60,286 bases of DNA. Source: a bacterium. Its GTDB lineage: Bacteria > Vulcanimicrobiota > Vulcanimicrobiia > Vulcanimicrobiales > Vulcanimicrobiaceae. Location of the stretch: the NCBI GenBank assembly GCA_021778415.1, contig JAJYCL010000017.1, positions 1-60,286 of the forward strand. Direction: 5' to 3'. Every line of letters starts with the position of its first letter. The stretch's first letter is position 1. The position numbers and the translations under genes were made by a program. Below are positions 54,039-60,286 of the stretch, piece by piece. The notes under the pieces are model-generated. The model had not been told where the DNA came from, did not search any database, and saw only the letters and a list, made by a program, of their open reading frames with translations.

Positions 54039-55855
54039 TATGCGAGCACCGCGAGTTTACGATCCAGCTCGTAGGCATCTTCGGTGAGCGAAAGCACATC
54101 CGAAGAGCCGTCGACGATCTGGCGCTTGTACCACGCACCCTGCGAGAGCACGTGCGAACAATAGAACTTCGTCGTAGCAATCTTTGCTTCGTAGAACGGC
54201 GTCTCGACATCCTTTGCCGCGATACGTTGCGCCGAAACGATGGCGGCCTTTGCCATCATCCAACCGCCAGCCGTCACGCCCCAAAGCTTGAGATACGGAA
54301 CGGAGCAGGCGAATGCTTTATGCAGATCGCTCATCGCGTTCATGCCGATCCACTGCGAAACCTCGGCGAGTGTTGCAACCGCTTTGCCAAAGGAATCGGC
54401 AATGGTTTTGAGTTCCGGATACGCTTCGAGTTCTTTGTGCGTTTTCTGCATCGTGGTGATCACGGCGGTTGCCGTCGATCCCATATCGCGAATTAATTTC
54501 CGGCCAACCAAATCCATCCCCTGAATACCGGTCGTGCCTTCATAAATCGTCGTGATGCGCACATCGCGATATTGTTGCGCGATGCCGGTCTCTTCCACAT
54601 ATCCCATACCGCCGAAGACTTGCAGAGCGGTCGAACAGACATCGATCGAATTTTCTGTCAGCCAGCCTTTAACGACCGGAATCATCAATTCAATGAACGC
54701 ACGATGCTGCTTGCGAATTTTCTCGTCCGGATGCTTCCCTTGAAAATCAAGCGAGGCTGCCGAATAATACGCAAGCGCGCGCATTGCTTCGATATTTGCT
54801 TTCATCGTCATCAGCATGCGACGCACATCGGGATGTTTGATAATCGCTTCCGGGGCCTTTGAACCAGGCTTGATATCGCGACCCTGGACACGCTCTTTGG
54901 CATACTCCAGCGCGTGCTGGTACGCACGGTCCGCGCAGCCGAGGGCTTGCACGCCGACGCTAAAGCGCGCTGCGTTCATCATGATGAACATATACTCGAG
55001 CCCGCGATTCGCTTCACCGACGAGATAGCCGATAGCGCCCTGGCCTTTTTCGCCATACGCGAGGGTACACGTTGGATTACCGTTGATCCCAAGTTTGTGC
55101 TCGATACCGACGCACGTGACATCGTTGCGTTCACCGAGTTTTCCATGATCGTCGACCATGAATTTCGGAACGATAAACAACGAGATACCTTTTGTGCCTT
55201 CCGGCGCGTCGGGAAGCCGTGCAAGCACGAGGTGGACGATGTTTTCGGCCATATCGTGTTCGCCGAACGTGATAAATATTTTTTGACCGCTGATGCGATA
55301 GTGATCGCCTTCCGGAACGGCTTTGCTACGCACTTGGGCGAGATCGGAACCGGCCTGCGGCTCGGTCAAGCACATCGTTCCCGTCCACTTCCCAGAGACG
55401 AGATTCGGAATCCATTTCTTCTTCTGCTCTTCGGAGCCGCACAGCTCAATCGCTTCGATTGCACCCTGATTGAGCAGCGGACCATTGGCAAAACCAATGT
55501 TCGCCCCATTCCACATTTCCAGCGTCGGCCCGAGCATAATTTGCGGCAACCCTTGGCCACCGAACTCTTCGGGAACAGGCAAACCGATCCAACCGGCATC
55601 GGCAAACTGCTTATATGCTTCCTTGAAGCCGGTCGGTGTGGTGACCTCACCGTCTTTCCACGTGCAGCCTTCTTTATCTCCGATGCGATTGATCGGATCG
55701 AGAACGCCGGTCGCAAACGAGGCAGCTTCTTCGAGGATGGATTCGACGACATCAAGCGTCTCTTCACAACCCGGGAGTTTGGCAATTTCTTCAATGCCGG
55801 CGATATCGCGCAGTACAAACTGCATATCGCGCAATGGGGCTTTATACGTGCTCAT
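54038..55855 (-). CDS. Acyl-CoA dehydrogenase, long form (~600 residues)
   Basis: 605 residues: the usual N-terminal, beta (TEPQAGSDLAQVRSKA; RISGQKIFITFG) and C-terminal helical domains, with RVQGRD and VFGGMGYVEETGIAQQYRD, plus an extra C-terminal domain of about 130 residues typical of this long subgroup, which prefers long or unusual acyl-CoA. Start ATG 55855 has GGAAAGAG upstream. With fadB and thiolase it forms a complete beta-oxidation cycle, downstream of padR. Confidence 0.92.
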   Translation of the reverse strand: MSTYKAPLRDMQFVLRDIAGIEEIAKLPGCEETLDVVESILEEAASFATGVLDPINRIGDKEGCTWKDGEVTTPTGFKEAYKQFADAGWIGLPVPEEFGGQGLPQIMLGPTLEMWNGANIGFANGPLLNQGAIEAIELCGSEEQKKKWIPNLVSGKWTGTMCLTEPQAGSDLAQVRSKAVPEGDHYRISGQKIFITFGEHDMAENIVHLVLARLPDAPEGTKGISLFIVPKFMVDDHGKLGERNDVTCVGIEHKLGINGNPTCTLAYGEKGQGAIGYLVGEANRGLEYMFIMMNAARFSVGVQALGCADRAYQHALEYAKERVQGRDIKPGSKAPEAIIKHPDVRRMLMTMKANIEAMRALAYYSAASLDFQGKHPDEKIRKQHRAFIELMIPVVKGWLTENSIDVCSTALQVFGGMGYVEETGIAQQYRDVRITTIYEGTTGIQGMDLVGRKLIRDMGSTATAVITTMQKTHKELEAYPELKTIADSFGKAVATLAEVSQWIGMNAMSDLHKAFACSVPYLKLWGVTAGGWMMAKAAIVSAQRIAAKDVETPFYEAKIATTKFYCSHVLSQGAWYKRQIVDGSSDVLSLTEDAYELDRKLAVLA

Positions 55856-55903
55856 CGTGTGTGCTCTTTCCGCTTTCTTTGCGTTGGAATGAAGCGAGGT
55901 GAT

Positions 55904-56293
55904 TTACGCCGCGCGATCGCCGTCGTAAAGTTCGCGACGGAGCCGATCGATCGACGCTGAGATGAGGTCCAGATAGGGCAGCATCCCTGTTTTGATGCGT
56001 TGGAGGCGTGATTTACCGGCCTCGGTAATCGTGTAGAACCTCCGCGAACGTTTCGTGGGATGCTCCCACTCGCCCGCGATAAACCCACGCTCCTCCAAGC
56101 GGCGGAGCAAGGGATAGATGGTGTTTGTGTTGACCGCAAGCAGATTCCGCGTGAGATCATCGATGCGGCTCATGATGCCGGATCCGTGATCCGGACGTTC
56201 GGCCAGCAAATGCAGAATAAGAACGGGAAAGAGCGTTTTGCTCTTTACCGGTCCGTTGACGACCTCGTCGGCCTGCGCTTTACGGCTTGCCAT
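55904..56293 (-). CDS. PadR-family transcriptional regulator
   Basis: 129 residues. A winged helix-turn-helix: TLFPVLILHLLAERPDHGSG, NTIYPLLRRLEERGFIAGEW, and the wing RSRRFYTITEAGK. A short C-terminal helical dimerisation part follows. It is 48 bases upstream of fadE on the same strand, so it probably controls this beta-oxidation operon and itself. A palindrome over its promoter is a likely binding site. The inducer is unknown. Confidence 0.87.
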   Translation of the reverse strand: MASRKAQADEVVNGPVKSKTLFPVLILHLLAERPDHGSGIMSRIDDLTRNLLAVNTNTIYPLLRRLEERGFIAGEWEHPTKRSRRFYTITEAGKSRLQRIKTGMLPYLDLISASIDRLRRELYDGDRAA

Positions 56294-56328
56294 GATAGAT
56301 ATGATAATGATAAATCTATCAAACGCAA
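56294..56328 (-). promoter_or_regulatory. padR promoter with overlapping palindromic operator
   Basis: On the minus strand, TTGCGT (56328-56323) and TATCAT (56306-56301) are 16 bases apart, and the ATG follows the -10 by seven bases, so the message is probably leaderless. GATAGAT at 56294-56300 and ATCTATC at 56314-56320 are inverted arms with a 13-base centre, covering the -10. A dimer bound there would block transcription. Confidence 0.6.
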
Positions 56329-56366
56329 GGGGTCAGTCCTATTATTTATACGTTGTTGCGCTTGGG

Positions 56367-56936
56367 CTAGAAAGCGGGAGCCCGTGTGGGGGCTGATTCG
56401 GGCGGATCGCTCGGGGAAGCCGACGGCGTGGTGGTTGCATCGGGAAATTCGACGGACTTCACCGTGATGCTCGAGCCGGACGGCGCAGCGCTTGGCAAGC
56501 CGGCCCGGAGGCTATGTGCGACAAGCAGGATAGCGCTGTCTGCATCGGCGCCGTTGATGGTGATCCCCAAGAGCCAGGCCAACGCGTGATGGGCTCGCAA
56601 CAGGCCTGCCGGCGTGTGCACATGCGTATAGACCTCGACGAGCAGCCGAAGCCGATCCGGAATCCAGGAATCGCGCGGATAGTGCTTCTGCCAATCGCGA
56701 ATCGAGTCTTCAATGAGATCGGTCATGCGAAAAATCTGCTCGGCGTGGGCCGGGTCGGCATCGGCCCGCTGCTCAAGAAGATGCAACTCATTGCGCATGC
56801 CAATCGGGCTGAGTTTGAGGCGACCGAAATACTCATCGACGGGTGCCGAATCGCTTACCGAATCGGCTTGAAGCCGAGCCGGGTGAATCGCGAGCACGAG
56901 GACGAGAGCGGAGAACAGCACCGCGTAGACTCTCAT
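56367..56936 (-). CDS. Secreted protein of unknown function
   Basis: 189 residues from ATG 56936. A signal peptide is clear (MRVYAVLFSALVLVLAIHPARLQA, with cleavage after Ala), followed by a helical region with FGRLKLSPIGMRNELHLL and a C-terminal Ser/Pro/Thr-rich tail (residues ~155-189). No family is recognised. It is divergent from the secreted-protein gene at 57006, with 69 bases between them. The frame extends to 57188 but only as antisense shadow. Confidence 0.65.
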   Translation of the reverse strand: MRVYAVLFSALVLVLAIHPARLQADSVSDSAPVDEYFGRLKLSPIGMRNELHLLEQRADADPAHAEQIFRMTDLIEDSIRDWQKHYPRDSWIPDRLRLLVEVYTHVHTPAGLLRAHHALAWLLGITINGADADSAILLVAHSLRAGLPSAAPSGSSITVKSVEFPDATTTPSASPSDPPESAPTRAPAF

Positions 56937-57005
56937 ACCCAAGTATCGTCCTTTCTGGCGTACGGCTAAAGGCCTCACATCGTTTTTTGGCGCAAGAGGG
57001 TGGCT

Positions 57006-57743
57006 ATGAAAAAGTGCACTTTTCTTGCCATTGCCATGATCGCCGCGCTCTTGCTGCCGATGGCAGCTCGCGCCGCAGATCCGACGCTCAATCTCTCGAC
57101 GAGCGGACGCTACTCGCCGATAACGGTGAGCACTTGCTCGCTCATGTTCGGCGCCACGAATCTGGCGAGCCAAATCAAAGGCGTACAAATCAGTTTCACC
57201 AATGAAAGTGCCTTAGTTGCCGATCTCGTTGTCTTTCGCGTAAAAATCAACGGAGCCGAATCGCTCATTCGCGATGTCGGCACATTTTCGCCCGGCGTTG
57301 CCATCGTTCACGACTATCGCACGGCGCAAGGTCAGTTCGTTTTGCCATCGGTGCTTTCGCAGCTCTTTGGAAGACCATCGATTACCTGCGATGTCGATTC
57401 GGCCCGCTTTGTCGGCGGCAAAATCTGGACGCGCGGTGCAGCACAAGCGATGAATTCGACCGACGCCGGAAGTGCTTCACCGATTCAAGTGTTGCCACGA
57501 GTACTCAATTTCGAAAACATTAACCCCAACGCCGCACGCGATGTTCTTGCCGTCGAAGGCCCTGGCGCACAGCTCTCGATGAGCGCGAATTGCGGTCAGA
57601 TTGCGAAAATCGTCATTAGCTCGCAAAGCGATCGGGATTTAAGCTTGCGAGTGACGCCAATCGGCCCCGGAGGCTGCACCATCACGATCACCGATGCCGC
57701 CGGAAACATCGCGACGGTCCCCGTGAACGTGAGCGGTTCGTAG
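57006..57743 (+). CDS. Secreted beta-rich protein of unknown function
   Basis: 245 residues. Signal peptide MKKCTFLAIAMIAALLLPMAARA, then a mature part starting DPTLNLS. The first ~110 residues resemble an immunoglobulin-like fold (SFTNESALVADLVVFRVKING). The C-terminus (~165-245), with LSLRVTPIGPGGCTITITD and GNIATVPVNVS, looks like a cadherin- or BACON-like beta domain. AGAGGG lies upstream of ATG. No family is assigned. Confidence 0.7.
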   Translation: MKKCTFLAIAMIAALLLPMAARAADPTLNLSTSGRYSPITVSTCSLMFGATNLASQIKGVQISFTNESALVADLVVFRVKINGAESLIRDVGTFSPGVAIVHDYRTAQGQFVLPSVLSQLFGRPSITCDVDSARFVGGKIWTRGAAQAMNSTDAGSASPIQVLPRVLNFENINPNAARDVLAVEGPGAQLSMSANCGQIAKIVISSQSDRDLSLRVTPIGPGGCTITITDAAGNIATVPVNVSGS

Positions 57744-57788
57744 GAAGTTCTTCTCGCCACCTTCTTGCCTCGTTGCTAGTATTGTCGC

Positions 57789-58265
57789 ATGACGACGCTT
57801 TTGCAACGGACAAGGGTTGCTTGCCCCTATCATCTGGCGAACATGCGGGTAGATGAGATCATCGGCGAGGTGCTCTCATCTACCCACCCGACGTTGCGTC
57901 TGAAGGCACCGCTCCTCGGGCAAGCCATGCCGCTTTCAAAAGACGTCGATGTCTTCTTTGGGCGTGGGGTCGACCCAATGCATTTTGACGCCCCGTGGAG
58001 CGTCCATTGGGAGACCAGCGAAGGCGCATTTCCCACCTTCGATGGAACGCTCTGCGTCTGCGCGGATGAAACCTATGCATCGTCGATCATCGAGCTGCGG
58101 GGTGAATATACGCCGCCACTCGGCTTGGCCGGCGAAGTCTTCGACTATGCCGTCGGATCCCGAATTGCCTCCGCTACGGCGCGCAATCTCCTCGAAGGTA
58201 TTGCGCGGAAAATCGAGGCGCGATACGGTGAGATCGAACGGAGCAAACATGTCACATCGAATTGA
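57789..58265 (+). CDS. SRPBCC-like small protein A (tandem paralogue)
   Basis: 158 residues. It has LRLKAPLLGQAM, VHWETSEGAFPTFDGTL and ELRGEYTPPLGLAGEVFDYAVGSRIASATARNLLEGIARKIE, the last being the 'Y.PPLG..G..(D/Y)' ending of polyketide-cyclase/SRPBCC ligand-binding proteins. TAGTAT lies six bases before ATG, suggesting a leaderless start. It shares the C-terminal pattern with the next gene and overlaps it by 17 bases. Ligand unknown. Confidence 0.7.
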   Translation: MTTLLQRTRVACPYHLANMRVDEIIGEVLSSTHPTLRLKAPLLGQAMPLSKDVDVFFGRGVDPMHFDAPWSVHWETSEGAFPTFDGTLCVCADETYASSIIELRGEYTPPLGLAGEVFDYAVGSRIASATARNLLEGIARKIEARYGEIERSKHVTSN

Positions 58266-58752
58266 GCTCTACAAAAGCCTCGGCGCACCCGGTAGCCTTG
58301 CCTACGCCGCCCTTCGGACGATGCTCGAACTCGGCAAAAACTCTGCAGAATCGGCGGTTGCGCATGCAGCGGCCCTCGGCATTCAAGGCTTCCACGTTCT
58401 CGGCGATCCGATACTTCAGGTGCCGATCTCCTTGGATGCGCAACTCGTTCCGATCCGTTGGGAAGCCAATATCGAAATCGCAGCTCATCGCCATCCGAGA
58501 CTTTATCCGCACTTTAGCGGCACACTGAGTATCACGCCAACCGGCACGGACCACTCTGAATTGTGGCTCATCGGCGATTACGTCCCACCACTTGGTGTCG
58601 TCGGAGATATTGTCGATCGCACGCTCTTTCGCGATGTCGCCGAAGGTTCGCTTAACGATTTCGTCGCTCGCTTAGCGACGCACATCGAAGCGCAGGTGCA
58701 GAAAACCCAACATGAACACGAACGCGCAATTCGCGCGATGCATAACGGCTAG
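58249..58752 (+). CDS. SRPBCC-like small protein B (tandem paralogue)
   Basis: 167 residues from ATG 58249, with GGAG five bases upstream. WEANIEIAAHRHPRLYPHFSGTL is followed by LWLIGDYVPPLGVVGDIVDRTLFRDVAEGSLNDFVARLA, matching the ending of protein A. An earlier start in the same frame lies inside gene A and is not used. The N-terminal half differs from A. The stop (CTAG, 58749-58752) is shared with the histidine kinase on the other strand. Confidence 0.7.
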   Translation: MSHRIELYKSLGAPGSLAYAALRTMLELGKNSAESAVAHAAALGIQGFHVLGDPILQVPISLDAQLVPIRWEANIEIAAHRHPRLYPHFSGTLSITPTGTDHSELWLIGDYVPPLGVVGDIVDRTLFRDVAEGSLNDFVARLATHIEAQVQKTQHEHERAIRAMHNG

Positions 58753-59615
58753 GGGTAGCCCTCAAGCGGAACCATCGGGAGTCGCACGTCGAAAATCGTT
58801 CCATGTTGACTCGTCTCTTCTACTAGAGCGTGGCCACCGATTGCAGTGAGAATCGACTGCACAACGCCGAGTCCCAGCCCTTCTCCTGGCGACATGCGCG
58901 GAGCGGCGCGAAATCCGTAATCGAAAATGCGCTCACGATCGGCATCCGAAATGCCCGGACCGGTATCCGCAATATGGACGCGAAGCGCCGTCTCGTCTTC
59001 GAGCTCGCACGAGAGCATTACGGCGCCGCCGGGTGGCGTATAGCGAACGGCGTTGAGTAACAGATTACGCAGTATTTGCCCCACTCGAACGGGATCGCCG
59101 CGGTAATGCATGCAGGTCGCCCGAATGGGTTTCCCATCGTGGTCGTCACCACACTTTTGAAAACTAATATCGACGCGTTTGGCTTTTGCCATTGCGTCAA
59201 TGGCTTCGATTTGCGCGTGAATCAGCGCACAGATATTAAACGACTCGACACGAATAATCGACGTCATCGGCTCGGCCGGCGGCCGACCGATATCGGCAAC
59301 CATCATCGAGGCACCGGCAAGCGCTTCGCGGATCCCGTCGTAACGCTGCTGGGAAGCCTCTAAGACGCCATCGGCAATTCCCTCGATATTCGCTCGCGCA
59401 ACCGTTAGCGCGTTTCCGATCTCGTGGCGCGACACCGCATTTGCCTGCGTCCGTAAGGCGACGCGTTGCTCCAGCTCACAGACGAGCAAAAACACGCGTT
59501 GCGCGACGTCGCTTGATTCCGATTCCAACAACCGTTTTGCCGAATCGTAATCGGCGAGAATCATGAGGTCGAGAGCATGGAGCAGGCGATCCTTCTGCTC
59601 CGGATTCATCGTCAT
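58749..59615 (-). CDS. Soluble sensor histidine kinase
   Basis: 288 residues without membrane helices. The H box is VSRHEIGNALTVARANIEG (His ~63), the N box QILRNLLLNAVRYTPPGG, G1 DTGPGISDADRERIFDYGF and G2 GEGLGLGVVQSIL. A short helical N-terminal part replaces a sensory domain, so input is cytoplasmic or from a partner. ATG 59615 overlaps the response-regulator stop by 4 bases, so the two form an operon and presumably a cognate pair. Confidence 0.9.
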   Translation of the reverse strand: MTMNPEQKDRLLHALDLMILADYDSAKRLLESESSDVAQRVFLLVCELEQRVALRTQANAVSRHEIGNALTVARANIEGIADGVLEASQQRYDGIREALAGASMMVADIGRPPAEPMTSIIRVESFNICALIHAQIEAIDAMAKAKRVDISFQKCGDDHDGKPIRATCMHYRGDPVRVGQILRNLLLNAVRYTPPGGAVMLSCELEDETALRVHIADTGPGISDADRERIFDYGFRAAPRMSPGEGLGLGVVQSILTAIGGHALVEETSQHGTIFDVRLPMVPLEGYP

Positions 59616-60286
59616 TGGCGGCGCATCTTATATCCAACGCCGTACACCGTGATCACGTATTCCGGCTGGCTTGGATTCGGTTCGATTTTCCGTCGTAAAT
59701 TATTGATATGCCGATCGAGTGTGCGCTCGAAAATCGAACCGTCGTCTTGCAGCACGTCGAGGAGATGAGCCCGCGAGAACACATGCCCCGGATGCTCGGC
59801 AAGAATTCCCAAAATGCGGAATTCGGACGGCGTGAGCGAGATCGGCTGATCGGCAATACGGACCTCGTGCGCCGAAAAATCGATGTGCATTTCGCCGATA
59901 TGCATAGCGCGTGTTGACGGGCTTTCACGCGATTCAAGCCTGCGGAACACCGCTCGGACTCGCGCTACAACCTCGCGCGGAGAAAACGGCTTAATCACGT
60001 AATCGTCGGCCCCCATCTCGAGGCCGACGATACGATCTACTTCTTCCGTTCGCGCCGAAACGATGATCGTTGGAATGCGGCGATCTCCCATGCTACGCAA
60101 GATATCCAACCCATTGCCATCGGGCAGATTGAGATCCAGCAACATGAGATCCGGAGGAGAGGCTTCAATTGCGGCGAGCACGTCGGCGACGGTCGTGCGA
60201 ACGTCCGCAATGAAACCATCCCGTTCCAGGTAGGCTTTTAGGACGCTCCCGATTTGAGGTTCGTCATCGACGACAAGAATACGACG
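59612..60286 (-). CDS. OmpR/PhoB-family response regulator (5' end beyond window)
   Basis: The frame is open to the last base and codes for RRILVVDDEPQ at the edge, so only a few N-terminal residues are missing; the GTG at 60181 is internal. Receiver: acidic pair DD, phosphoacceptor Asp in LMLLDLNLPDGNGL, SAR and KPFSP. A winged helix DNA-binding domain follows (ISLTPSEFRILGILAEHPG, RRKIEPNPSQPEYVITVYGVGYKM). It is translationally coupled to the histidine kinase. Confidence 0.92.
   Translation of the reverse strand, partial: RRILVVDDEPQIGSVLKAYLERDGFIADVRTTVADVLAAIEASPPDLMLLDLNLPDGNGLDILRSMGDRRIPTIIVSARTEEVDRIVGLEMGADDYVIKPFSPREVVARVRAVFRRLESRESPSTRAMHIGEMHIDFSAHEVRIADQPISLTPSEFRILGILAEHPGHVFSRAHLLDVLQDDGSIFERTLDRHINNLRRKIEPNPSQPEYVITVYGVGYKMRRQ

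Noticed and set aside
54914-55960. 348-residue plus-strand ORF
   Set aside because: Antisense to fadE, which has full-length homology; composition is that of a shadow frame.

Overview
The window is 60.3 kb of ordinary, gene-dense bacterial chromosome of moderately high GC (estimated by eye), with almost no intergenic DNA. Genes sit in long operons with ATGA/GTGA start-stop overlaps. There is no phage, plasmid, insertion sequence or CRISPR array. Gene content and order are Terrabacteria-like: a SigH-type sigma factor; yacL-ispD-ispF-(gltX)-cysE-cysS-rlmB-sigH; PASTA protein-rpe-thiL; rpmB facing fakA-plsX. The MEP and carotenoid genes and the 'TCATGCTGAGGAGC' palindromic repeats also fit. Candidatus Eremiobacterota (WPS-2) is my best guess, but it is inference, not proof.

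Layout. 1-5.4 kb (+): the end of a surface protein, an intrinsic terminator, an SRAP-family abasic-site protein, a class III adenylate cyclase with a degenerate receiver domain, then an acyl-CoA dehydrogenase, a histidine phosphatase and an APH-fold kinase that look like a split ACAD10/11 pathway. 5.4-8.4 kb: lysA (-), a zinc alcohol dehydrogenase (+), and four tRNA genes (Thr-GGT, Gly-TCC, Tyr-GTA on -, Thr-TGT on +) with a terminator. 8.4-9.5 kb: a thioredoxin-like ferredoxin and a large array of palindromic repeats.

9.5-31 kb (nearly all -): sigH with a textbook promoter, then, reading upstream, rlmB, cysS, cysE, an orphan GltX anticodon-binding domain, ispF, ispD, yacL, hemW, three tandem degV/fakB genes, plsX and fakA. 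rpmB lies on + with its own promoter and terminator. Further upstream on - come a small unknown protein, pdxK, thiL, rpe, a kinase-less PASTA protein, yebC, a giant fused PMT-type mannosyltransferase and a polyprenyl synthetase. 31-40 kb (-): ispH, plsC, cmk, then a carotenoid locus (glycosyltransferase, acyltransferase, two CrtI-like enzymes, phytoene synthase), interrupted by one opposite-strand DUF2269 membrane gene.

40-50 kb (+): a 1434-residue PDZ/7TM/GAF/GGDEF/STAND-ATPase/TPR signalling protein, a short - pair (HdeD-like, DnaQ-like), then radA, ftcD and a two-domain M16 peptidase. 50.2-50.7 kb is a second repeat array. 50.7-56.3 kb (-): a beta-oxidation operon padR-fadE-fadB-fadA with a palindromic operator over the padR promoter. 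56-60.3 kb: two divergent secreted proteins, a tandem pair of SRPBCC-like proteins, and a histidine kinase/OmpR regulator pair running off the right edge.

How it fits together: FakA + three FakB-like proteins + PlsX + two PlsC-like acyltransferases supply phospholipid or carotenoid acyl chains. IspD/F/H + polyprenyl synthetase + CrtB/CrtI feed a glycosylated, probably acylated carotenoid and the polyprenyl carriers used by the PMT enzyme. Two fatty-acid oxidation clusters do the reverse. The most unusual items are the catalytic-domain-less GltX at the gltX locus, the PASTA protein without its kinase, the giant cyclic-di-GMP/STAND fusion, the inverted tRNA-Thr in an ancient tRNA cluster, and the way tail-to-tail gene pairs either share four bases of stop codon or are separated by palindromic repeats.
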